Shown one piece after another: positions 35,305-42,430 of a stretch of 64,000 nt of DNA. The stretch lies in assembly GCF_010729105.1 (NCBI RefSeq), contig NZ_AP022573.1, forward strand, positions 4,526,001 through 4,590,000, written 5' to 3'. The notes beneath the pieces were generated by a model. The model saw only the letters and a program-made list of their open reading frames with translations. It was not told the origin of the DNA and did not search any database. The DNA is from Mycobacterium saskatchewanense (GTDB lineage: Bacteria; Actinomycetota; Actinomycetes; Mycobacteriales; Mycobacteriaceae). The translations under genes and the position numbers were made by a program. Every line of letters starts with the position of its first letter. Position 1 is the first letter of the stretch.

Positions 35305-36351
35305 ATGTCGGGCCGCACTGTCAGCATTGAGGGGTTCGCCTCGCGCGTCGGCGGCGCCGATCCGCGAATGTCTTTACCGGAGTTGATTTTCGAGGTTGTT
35401 TCGCAAGCCCTGTGTAACGCAGGCTGCACGATGGGCCAGGTCGACGGGGTGGTTATTGCCGCCCACGATCTGATCGATGGGCGTTCGTTGTCCAGCATGA
35501 TCACCGGCCCTGCTGCCGGCGCATACCTTCGTGACGAAATACGGGTATCCGACGACGCGTTGGTGGCAGTGTCGTTGGCGGCGGCCAGGTTGCAGGCCGG
35601 GGAAGGTTCCAAGGTTGTGGTGGCTTCCTGGGGACGCGCCAGCGAAGGTGACCCCGACCGCACGGCGACCGCGGGCCTCGATCCGTTTACCGAGAAGCCG
35701 GTGCTGCCCTCTCGAGCCGTAATTTCGGCACTTCGCGCGTCGGCATATCTGCGCACCCACTCCAGCGTCGGCCGCCAAGCTGCCCGGACGGCCAGAGAGT
35801 CTCGGGCACAGGCCAACCCGTGGGCTGTGCCGGCGCCGCGCGGGGCACTCGTCTATCCGTTGCTGGCTGGCGAGGGCAGTGTCGACGCAGATGTCGTGGC
35901 TGCAGTGGTGTTGGGCAGGGATCCGTCACCCGTGACGATCACCGGGATTGGCCACGGCACCGAACGCGCACGCCTCGTCGACCGCAGCATGACCGAACTG
36001 CCCGGCGCCACGGCTGCCGTGAGCCGCGCGTCCAGCGCTGCCCGGTGTGCTGCGTCAACTGTGGATGCCGTCGAGGTAGCCGGAGCCAGCCTTTTCGAGG
36101 AGTTGATGCTGCTGGAAGCGGCGGGTGTTGCCGCGCCAGGTTCAGGGCTGATGCATTTCGCCGAGACCCCATGGATTAACGCGTCTGGAGGCTCGTTGGC
36201 GGGGGACTGCTATCCCTGCAGCGGCCTGCTGCGCCTGACTGATGCAGCTCGCGCGTTAGGCCGCAGCGGGGGCCCCCGCAGTGCCCTCGTGGCCGCGAGC
36301 TCGGCGGTAGCCATGCAAACCACGACCGCAATCATCCTCGAGGCGACATGA
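35305..36351 (+). CDS. Thiolase-fold protein lacking catalytic residues
   Basis: A 348-residue thiolase-like protein, shorter than usual (about 390). The place of the nucleophile Cys reads SDDALVAVSLA, the HEAF site reads ASLFEELMLLEA and the GHP site reads NASGGSLAGDCYPCSG. All three catalytic positions of thiolases are changed. ATG 35305 has AGGAG eight bases upstream and was preferred to an earlier ATG at 35266. Its TGA overlaps the next thiolase-fold gene. It is probably a non-catalytic partner in a complex with the next two genes. Confidence 0.75.
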   Translation: MSGRTVSIEGFASRVGGADPRMSLPELIFEVVSQALCNAGCTMGQVDGVVIAAHDLIDGRSLSSMITGPAAGAYLRDEIRVSDDALVAVSLAAARLQAGEGSKVVVASWGRASEGDPDRTATAGLDPFTEKPVLPSRAVISALRASAYLRTHSSVGRQAARTARESRAQANPWAVPAPRGALVYPLLAGEGSVDADVVAAVVLGRDPSPVTITGIGHGTERARLVDRSMTELPGATAAVSRASSAARCAASTVDAVEVAGASLFEELMLLEAAGVAAPGSGLMHFAETPWINASGGSLAGDCYPCSGLLRLTDAARALGRSGGPRSALVAASSAVAMQTTTAIILEAT

Positions 36352-37511
36352 GCGAGCCGCTGGCTATCATCGGAGTAGGCCAAACTCCCTACCGCAAAAC
36401 GAATCCCGACAAGTCAGCCGGTGAGTTGGTGCGCACGGCGGTGCTGGAGGCGCTCGCCGACGCGTCTATTGACATCCATGAGATCGACTTCGTGGTGGGC
36501 GGCGTGGCGCCAGATGCTCTGAGCGGCATCGCCGATCTCGACAAAGCGGCGATCAGTCTGCCCGGCAAGCCCTACCTGCATATCAACACCGGGGGTGCAA
36601 CTGGCTCCTCGGCGCTGCTGGCAGCACAGTCGCTGATCGGCGCGGGACGCGGCGACGTCGCGTTGGTGGTGGCGCTCGAACGGATGGGCCAGGCCGCGAC
36701 GGCGCAAAGCATCTTCAACACGATCTTCGACCCGATCTATGAAAAGGATTTCGTCCTGACCACCATCACCATGGCGGCGCTACGCGCGACCATGCTGATG
36801 AAACGCGACGGCTTCACCGCCGAACACTGGGCCGGCATCGCGTCGCGGAACTTCACGAACGCCACGCGCAACCCGTTGGTGGTCGGCGCCAAGGCGCGCA
36901 CGGTGGAGGACGTGCTGCAGTCTCCGGTGCTGGCGTGGCCGATCCACCTCTATGAGGCCTGTCCCATCTCGGAGGGCGCATGTGCAGTCATCATCGCGCG
37001 TAAGGGTGCGGTCGGGTCACGTCCAGCAGCGTGGATTCATGGCACCGGGGCCTACAGCGACACTTATGCGATGGGCGAGCGCATGCGTCGCCAGGAAGGC
37101 AGCCTCATCGAGATGGTTCCGCTGCGCCGTGCGGCCCAGGCGGCCTACGCGCAAGCCGGCATCTCCGACCCGCTGCGGGAGATCGATGTTCTCGAGCTGC
37201 AGGCTCCGTTCGCCATCATCGAAGCAATGGCCTACCCAGCGCTGGGGTTGTGCTCACTAGACGGCGTCCGCGACTTCGTGGAATCCCTGCTGGCAGGCGG
37301 GTTCGAGCTAACGATCAATCCCTCAGGGGGAGCGCAGGCGGCGAACCCCGTGTCGGCGACTGCACTGGTGCGGATCGCCGAAGCGGCACTGCAAGTTCGC
37401 CGGCGGGCGGGGGACCGCCAAGTCTCCGGCGCCAGGATGGCGTTGGCGACCGGGCAAGGCGGCGCAACTCAATTCAGCACAGTTTGCCTACTTGGAAGCG
37501 AGGAACCATGA
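36348..37511 (+). CDS. SCP2-thiolase-like protein, probable aldolase or lyase
   Basis: A 387-residue thiolase-fold protein of normal length. The family pattern is clear (IIGVGQTPYRK, GAKARTVEDVLQSPVLAWPIH, INPSGGAQAANPVSATALVR). The nucleophile Cys position is GGATGSSA, the HEAF site is LQAPF and the GHP motif is missing. Steroid side-chain aldolases of the Ltp2 type also lack the Cys and pair with a DUF35 protein, as here. A retro-aldol cleavage of a CoA thioester is therefore a reasonable hypothesis. It overlaps its neighbours on both sides (ATGA). Confidence 0.8.
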   Translation: MSEPLAIIGVGQTPYRKTNPDKSAGELVRTAVLEALADASIDIHEIDFVVGGVAPDALSGIADLDKAAISLPGKPYLHINTGGATGSSALLAAQSLIGAGRGDVALVVALERMGQAATAQSIFNTIFDPIYEKDFVLTTITMAALRATMLMKRDGFTAEHWAGIASRNFTNATRNPLVVGAKARTVEDVLQSPVLAWPIHLYEACPISEGACAVIIARKGAVGSRPAAWIHGTGAYSDTYAMGERMRRQEGSLIEMVPLRRAAQAAYAQAGISDPLREIDVLELQAPFAIIEAMAYPALGLCSLDGVRDFVESLLAGGFELTINPSGGAQAANPVSATALVRIAEAALQVRRRAGDRQVSGARMALATGQGGATQFSTVCLLGSEEP

Positions 37512-37969
37512 CCGACCAAGATCTGCTGATCTTGCCCGGCAGCTGGAACTTCGATTATCGATACTTCGCCGGGGAAACCGCGAGCCGGTTCTTCGCTGAG
37601 CTGCGCGATAACCAGCGCATAGTCGGCCGTCGCTGCCCGGCTTGCCGGCGGCTGTTGATACCGGCCCGGTCGTACTGCGATGCCTGCTACGTCGAGACGG
37701 CGGAGTGGGAGGAGGTTGCGCCGGTGGGTACCCTGGACGCGTTTGCGATCGTGACAACTCAGTTTCCGGGTCTACCCGCACCACCGCTGGCGATTGGCTT
37801 CGTCACTCTCGACGGCGCCGATTCGGCCATCCTCAATTTCATCGAGGGCGTCGACCTCTCCGATGTCGAGGCCGCGGGCAGACGGCTCTTCGAGCACACC
37901 CGCGTCGCGGCGAAGTTTTCTGATGCGCGTACCGGGCGCATCACTGATTTCCACTTCGTCATGCAGTAA
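37508..37969 (+). CDS. DUF35 Zn-ribbon/OB-fold protein
   Basis: A 153-residue protein. Residues 40-62 hold a zinc ribbon, CPACRR then YCDAC, and the rest is an OB fold of the DUF35 family (VGTLDAFAIVTTQF). Such proteins bind thiolase-fold enzymes and help to hold the acyl-CoA. The ATG at 37508 overlaps the stop of the thiolase-like gene, making a three-gene coupled cassette. It converges on the TetR gene 63 bp away. Confidence 0.87.
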   Translation: MTDQDLLILPGSWNFDYRYFAGETASRFFAELRDNQRIVGRRCPACRRLLIPARSYCDACYVETAEWEEVAPVGTLDAFAIVTTQFPGLPAPPLAIGFVTLDGADSAILNFIEGVDLSDVEAAGRRLFEHTRVAAKFSDARTGRITDFHFVMQ

Positions 37970-38031
37970 GCGGTGTTCGAACGCGACTGATCGGCCGGCT
38001 ATCGGCAGGTGCTCACGCCTGGCGGTCGTGA

Positions 38032-38049
38032 TTCAACTTTTACGTTGAC
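38032..38049. promoter_or_regulatory. Operator-like element G at the 3' end of the TetR gene
   Basis: TTCAACTTTTACGTTGAC keeps both arms and spacing but overlaps the stop region of the TetR gene, between convergent genes. No promoter reads from it. It could be a roadblock, a second contact for DNA looping, or chance; it is the least certain of the twelve copies. Confidence 0.5.
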
Positions 38050-38722
38050 GCGGTGGCGACTTCGGGCCGGTGGCCCGATTGCCGGCCAAGCCGCACAGGA
38101 TGAGCTCGGCCATTTCTTCGCCGAGCTGCTCTCCGGTCAACTGGCCGTTCGGCCGATACCATCGGTGTGTCCAGTTAATTGCGCCGACAATGTAATTGAG
38201 AGCGATGTGGCGATGCTTGACCTTAAATGCGCCCTCGGCGATACCATCATCGATAATTCCCAGCAATGCGACCTCGAAACGTTGACTCAATTCAAGCATC
38301 GTCCGGGCCCACACTTCATCAAGAGACGCCGAGTCAATGCGGGCCATGTCTTCTTGGATATAGACGAACATGTACGGGTAATGAACCTCATACTTGTGAA
38401 GAATCGTCGTCACCAGGCTGCGCAACCGACTCACGGCGTCGCCATTCTCGCCGCGCGCCGACTCGGCCGCGGCGACCACCTCTTCGACCGCCGTGCGCGT
38501 AACCAGTTGAAAGAGTTCATTCTTGCTTGCGACGTAGTAGTACAGTGACGCGCGGTCAGTGCCCAAACGTTCAGCGACATCGCGGAGACTCGCGGCCTCG
38601 TAGCCGCGTTCCCGAAAAACGGCGGCGCCGGCCGCGACGATTTCCCTGCGCCGCTGCGCATAATTCTCGCCGCCATCGCGTACGGCAGCAGTGCGCCGCT
38701 TCCCGATTCCGCTTTTAGCCAT
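38033..38722 (-). CDS. TetR-family regulator, candidate repressor of the TCAAC-N6-GTTGA regulon
   Basis: A 229-residue TetR protein. The N-terminal HTH is at about 38-62 (SLRDVAERLGTDRASLYYYV), after a basic tail. The ligand-binding part is all helical (VHYPYMFVYIQEDMARID, INWTHRWYR), similar in style to KstR2-like and other lipid-CoA sensing regulators. ATG 38722 was chosen; a TTG six bases earlier is possible. Operator H lies between it and the divergent E2 gene, and an operator-like site overlaps its 3' end. It is the only regulator gene inside the cluster of palindromes, so it is the best candidate to bind them. DNA binding has not been shown. Confidence 0.88.
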   Translation of the reverse strand: MAKSGIGKRRTAAVRDGGENYAQRRREIVAAGAAVFRERGYEAASLRDVAERLGTDRASLYYYVASKNELFQLVTRTAVEEVVAAAESARGENGDAVSRLRSLVTTILHKYEVHYPYMFVYIQEDMARIDSASLDEVWARTMLELSQRFEVALLGIIDDGIAEGAFKVKHRHIALNYIVGAINWTHRWYRPNGQLTGEQLGEEMAELILCGLAGNRATGPKSPPRQRKS

Positions 38723-38889
38723 GGGCAAATGTTACCTGCAGCCTGACTAGAGAGCGCGCGTTGCCGCCACATCCCTTGGGAGACGCATGCCGCCCCGCGG
38801 CTGCGCTGACAGGTTCCCCCGGGCCCGCGGACGGTCGCCGGCCGGGCGCATCTCACGCTTGCCTCGGTTGCCCGCCCAGGCGCTCGTCC

Positions 38890-38907
38890 ATCAACGATAG
38901 TGTTGAC
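38890..38907. promoter_or_regulatory. Operator H between the TetR and E2 genes
   Basis: ATCAACGATAGTGTTGAC. To the right it gives -35 TTGACG (38903-38908), 18 bp and -10 TCTAAT (38927-38932), reading into the E2 gene. It lies 168 bp upstream of the TetR start, consistent with autoregulation, although no clear promoter toward the TetR gene is seen. Confidence 0.75.
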
Positions 38908-39065
38908 GACATCCTTGCCGGTCGGGTCTAATGGTGAGCCGGTGCGTAGGACCGCACTTTTATGGGGCCATCCTGCCCCAGGGACTCACCGTCGGCGCCC
39001 GGGGGGAAAGAACCGGCTGCGTCTATCGGCTGACGGTATACAGCCGCGATCGTGTGGAGGAAAGC

Positions 39066-40307
39066 GTGACCGACATTGGTGCCGCGGAGCTGTTCTCGCT
39101 GCCCGCGCTGGGGGCCGAAATTACCGAAGCGACCGTCGTGCGGTGGCTCAAGGAACCAGGGGAGTCGTTCACCGAAGGCGAGCCGCTGTTGGAGGTCGCC
39201 GCGGACAAAGTCGACGCCGAGATACCTGCGCCCGCGAGCGGCACCCTCATCGAAATCCTTGCCGAGTCAGACGCGGTCGTTGAAGCGGGCGCAGCACTTG
39301 CGCGCGTGGCCTTAGCCACGGAGCGGTCGCCACGAACGGAGGACGTCACCGCCGTGGCGCTTCGGGTGGCACCACCGACAATGGAGCCGCAGCCGGCACT
39401 GAGAGCCTCGGCTGGCGCCCTCTCGCGCGCGCAAGCCGGTCCGTTGTCACCGGCAATCCCCGGAGCGGGGTCTCAACCCGGACACGACGTTTCTGGTGGG
39501 CGCTCGACCGGTCAGGCAAGTCGGCGAGCAGGGCCCGCGGCGGCTTGGCGGCCTGGGGAGCCCAGCACTGCGAGGACCGCGGATCGGTCTCTCACGCGGG
39601 TGGAGAAGCTTCCCGCCATCCGGAAGACGATTGCCCGGCGGATGATGGAATCGCTGGCGCGATCGGCCCAGTTGACCACGGTGGTTGAGGCGGACGTGAC
39701 TTCGATCGCCGCCCTACGCGTCGAACACGGCAGCAACTTCGAGCGGCATGCGGGCGCGAGGCTGTCGTTTCTGCCGTTTTTTGCCAAAGCCGCAATCGAA
39801 GCGCTCAGTGGTCACCCTGTCGTCAACGCTTCGCTCGACGACGACATGTCACAGGTGACTTATCACCGAGATGTCCACCTGGGCATGGCCGTTGATAGCG
39901 ACAAAGGGCTGATGGTACCGGTTATTCGGCGGGCCACTCACCTTAGTGTCGCCGAACTCGCACTGTCGATCGCCCGGGTGGCCGCTGCGGTACGGGCGAA
40001 CACGATCAAACCCGACGAACTCTCGGGCGGAACGTTCACGATCACCAATACAGGTAGCCGTGGTGCCCTGTTCGACACTCCGATCATCAATGCGCCGCAG
40101 TCGGCGATCCTAGGTACCGGGGCAGTGGTGGAGCGCGTCGTGCCGACATCCGGGCGCGGCGGGCCCTTGCAGTTCGGTGTGAGGTCGAGAGTCTATCTTG
40201 CGCTTTCGTATGACCACCGCCTCATAGACGGCGCAGACGCTGCCGGCTTCCTCGCCACAGTCAAGGGTCGGCTGGAGGCCGGTTTTGCCGCTGAGGAGCT
40301 GTTCTGA
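39066..40307 (+). CDS. 2-oxoacid dehydrogenase E2-like acyltransferase
   Basis: A 413-residue E2-like protein. The lipoyl domain (about 5-80) has the lipoyl-lysine in EVAADKVDAEIPAPASG. The catalytic domain (about 180-410) ends with SYDHRLIDGADAAGFL, the HxxxDG active site. The middle is a long Ala/Gly/Arg/Ser-rich linker where the peripheral-subunit (E3/E1) binding domain is usually found. I do not see that domain's pattern. The GTG at 39066 follows GGAGGAAAGC, an excellent site. No E1 or E3 gene is adjacent; an E1-like gene lies 9 kb downstream, under an operator of the same type. The oxo-acid it serves is not known. Confidence 0.85.
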   Translation: MTDIGAAELFSLPALGAEITEATVVRWLKEPGESFTEGEPLLEVAADKVDAEIPAPASGTLIEILAESDAVVEAGAALARVALATERSPRTEDVTAVALRVAPPTMEPQPALRASAGALSRAQAGPLSPAIPGAGSQPGHDVSGGRSTGQASRRAGPAAAWRPGEPSTARTADRSLTRVEKLPAIRKTIARRMMESLARSAQLTTVVEADVTSIAALRVEHGSNFERHAGARLSFLPFFAKAAIEALSGHPVVNASLDDDMSQVTYHRDVHLGMAVDSDKGLMVPVIRRATHLSVAELALSIARVAAAVRANTIKPDELSGGTFTITNTGSRGALFDTPIINAPQSAILGTGAVVERVVPTSGRGGPLQFGVRSRVYLALSYDHRLIDGADAAGFLATVKGRLEAGFAAEELF

Positions 40308-40317
40308 GGGCCTTGGT

Positions 40318-40524
40318 CTACAACACCAGGCAAAAGGCCATCGCGATTGCCAGCTTGCCGAAGAAGCCGGCCAGCAACGCGACGAGCCCAGTCAGGTCGC
40401 CGGCCCCGGCGACTTGCCGGGACGGATCGACCGCCCAGTCGGCAGTGCTGCGCCCCACCGTTGTCAGCAAGACCTGGATCATGATTGGGACCATGACAGC
40501 TAGGCCTACCCAAACCCTCGCCAC
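40318..40524 (-). CDS. Small two-helix membrane protein (68 aa)
   Basis: A 68-residue protein with two hydrophobic segments (VGLAVMVPIMIQVLL and LVALLAGFFGKLAIAMAFCLVL) joined by a polar loop. The GTG at 40524 has AAGGA nine bases upstream; an upstream GTG and TTG are alternatives. It is convergent with the E2 gene, 10 bp apart. Operator I ends 21 bp before the start, so the operator would cover its promoter or translation start region. No family was recognised. Confidence 0.5.
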   Translation of the reverse strand: MARVWVGLAVMVPIMIQVLLTTVGRSTADWAVDPSRQVAGAGDLTGLVALLAGFFGKLAIAMAFCLVL

Positions 40525-40544
40525 CCGCACCAATCCTTCATCGC

Positions 40545-40562
40545 GTCAACGTTTATGTTGAC
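40545..40562. promoter_or_regulatory. Operator I
   Basis: GTCAACGTTTATGTTGAC keeps full arms. It lies 21 bp upstream of the start of the small membrane protein gene, and 152 bp before operator J. No good -10 box is in phase with its TTGAC arms, so it could overlap a -10 region instead. Confidence 0.7.
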
Positions 40563-40958
40563 AGACTAGAGGGTAACGCAGGGCGGAACAAATTGTGCTT
40601 TGGCGCGTATCCGGCAGCGCCGTGTGGCTGAATGCCGTAATCCTGATGCGCATCGCTTCGTTCTGCGCGGGTCCATCGCGGAACCGCCGGCGGCAGGCGG
40701 CAACCATAAGTTGATCAACGGGCATGTTGACAGATAGCGAGGTTTGCACCATATTGAGAGCCGTGGTGGTGATCCGGCCCACAAACCCGGGCTGTTGGTG
40801 GATCCGGGCAGTGCCCTGTGGAGGATCGTGGTCGCCGCCGCATGGTCGGTCAGCGCCAGTGCCGCGCCCGCCAGTGGCGGAGCGATCGACCCGCCCGTGA
40901 CTGCCTGACGGCGGTTTCGTGACCCAACTAGAGGGAACTGAAGGGAGTGGGCACAGAA
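40563..40958. other. Leader region of the VOC operon with operator J
   Basis: 396 bp without a certain gene. Operator J and its promoter read rightward toward the VOC gene. Within the leader, 40798-40908 has a GTG-started frame of 36 codons with good GC3 bias (MDPGSALWRIVVAAAWSV...), which may be a remnant or a small peptide; it has no clear ribosome site and was not called. Confidence 0.5.
40714..40731. promoter_or_regulatory. Operator J with VOC-operon promoter
   Basis: ATCAACGGGCATGTTGAC has a less regular spacer. Its right arm gives -35 TTGACA, followed by 17 bp and CATATT (40750-40755), reading toward the VOC gene. It is the only full element before the six-gene operon from 40959 to 48426. 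Confidence 0.65.
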
Positions 40959-41558
40959 ATGACACCTGAGTTGAGGCTGGCTCACGTCGTCCTGCAAACA
41001 AGCAGGATGCCGCAGATGCGCGATTTCTACGCCAAAGTGACCGGAGCTCACGTCGTCGTCGAACGAGAAAGCTTCTGTCTGATGACCTTTGACGATGAGC
41101 ACCACCGCATCGCCTTCAGCAATCCGCCCTTTCCCTTGGAGCAGAAGTCGATTAGTGCGGCAGGCTTGCACCATTCGGCTTATACCTTCCCGCACATCGA
41201 CGCTCTGCTCGAGCACTACAGCAGCTTGGCCGCACAGGGCATCCGGCCCTCGGTACCGGCCCAGCACGGCGTGACCACTTCGTTGTACTACCTCGATCCC
41301 GATGCCAACTTCATCGAGCTGCAGGTCGACAACTTCGCCACCGCCGATGAGGCGACGGCATACATGTTGACCGAGGAGTATGCCAACGACGTCGGCGGCC
41401 CGACGTTCGATCCCGAGCTGATGATCGAGGCGCGACGCAACGGCGAAGCGGCCGAAAAGGTCTGCACGCGCGAATGGGCCCGATCCGGCCCGCCGCGTCC
41501 GGGAGTCTTCGAAGCCTTCGCTGCCGCTCTTGCCGACTACGCTGACGCGCACGCCTAG
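40959..41558 (+). CDS. VOC-family ring-cleavage-type dioxygenase/glyoxalase fold protein
   Basis: A 199-residue VOC protein. The metal ligands expected for the fold are present: His in LRLAHVVLQT, His in GLHHSAYTF and Glu in NFIELQVDN. The first domain is complete; the last 60 residues are helical. It resembles single-cassette extradiol dioxygenase relatives and may cleave a catechol-like ring or isomerise an intermediate. The ATG at 40959 has AAGGGAG upstream. It is followed by an FAH-type hydrolase and a phenol-hydroxylase-like enzyme, which supports a role with an aromatic or dihydroxy ring. Confidence 0.82.
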   Translation: MTPELRLAHVVLQTSRMPQMRDFYAKVTGAHVVVERESFCLMTFDDEHHRIAFSNPPFPLEQKSISAAGLHHSAYTFPHIDALLEHYSSLAAQGIRPSVPAQHGVTTSLYYLDPDANFIELQVDNFATADEATAYMLTEEYANDVGGPTFDPELMIEARRNGEAAEKVCTREWARSGPPRPGVFEAFAAALADYADAHA

Positions 41559-41559
41559 C

Positions 41560-42429
41560 ATGCGGATCGCGAGCTGGCGCGGGCGTGCCGTCTTGGTCGT
41601 CGGAGACGACAGCGTCGTCGATATCTCGGGCAGCAGTTCGGGACGTTTCGGTCCCGAGCTGGACAACATCTACCAGAACTGGGATGAATTTCGGCGCTGG
41701 GCGTCGACCGCGCCCCTGACCGCAGAGCTGCCGTTTGACCGCGCGGATCTCGGGCCGCCCGCGCCTCGGCCCCGCCAAGTGTTCGCTGTGGGGCTCAACT
41801 ACGCCGAGCATGCCCAGGAAGGCAATGTCGAGGTGCCGACAGAACCGGTAGTGTTCACCAAGTTTCCGGCCAGTATCAGCGGTCCGTACGCTGACATTCC
41901 GTTGTCCTCTCCAGCGGTGGACTACGAGGCCGAAGTTGTGGCGGTGATTGGGCGCGAGGCATACCACGTCGAGGAAGCGCGCGCCTGGGATTACGTAGCC
42001 GGGCTCACATGCGGGCAAGATATCTCCGACCGCCGCCTGCAGTTGGCAGGTCCGGCGCCGCAACAATTTTCGCTCGCGAAATCGTTCACCGGCTTCGGGC
42101 CGATCGGCCCGTGGCTGGTGACCATCGACGAATTTGGGCGCCCACTGGATGTGGCACTTCGGTGCACTCTCAACGGGGACCTGATGCAAAGCGACCGCAC
42201 CCGCAACATGCTGTTTTCAATCCCGCAGGTCGTCGCCTACCTGTCGTCGATCTTGACGCTGTGGCCGGGGGACTTGATATTCACCGGCACGCCGGCCGGC
42301 GTCGGGTGGGCGCGAAATCCCCAAGTCACGCTGTCCGTGGGTGATGTTGTCACCACGGAAATCGAAGGAATCGGCACGATGAGCAACCGATGTGTCGCCA
42401 GCAAGCCCGCCGTGGTAAGGAGCATTTGA
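41560..42429 (+). CDS. Fumarylacetoacetate hydrolase (FAH) family protein
   Basis: A 289-residue FAH-fold protein. Motifs: GLNYAEHAQEG, DYEAEVVAVIG (metal-binding Glu residues), CGQDISDRRLQ and GDLIFTGTPAGVG. Members hydrolyse or decarboxylate beta-diketone and ring-cleavage products. Its ATG follows the VOC stop by one base. In this operon it probably acts after ring cleavage. It overlaps neither neighbour but the spacing shows one transcription unit. Confidence 0.88.
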   Translation: MRIASWRGRAVLVVGDDSVVDISGSSSGRFGPELDNIYQNWDEFRRWASTAPLTAELPFDRADLGPPAPRPRQVFAVGLNYAEHAQEGNVEVPTEPVVFTKFPASISGPYADIPLSSPAVDYEAEVVAVIGREAYHVEEARAWDYVAGLTCGQDISDRRLQLAGPAPQQFSLAKSFTGFGPIGPWLVTIDEFGRPLDVALRCTLNGDLMQSDRTRNMLFSIPQVVAYLSSILTLWPGDLIFTGTPAGVGWARNPQVTLSVGDVVTTEIEGIGTMSNRCVASKPAVVRSI

Positions 42430-42430
42430 G

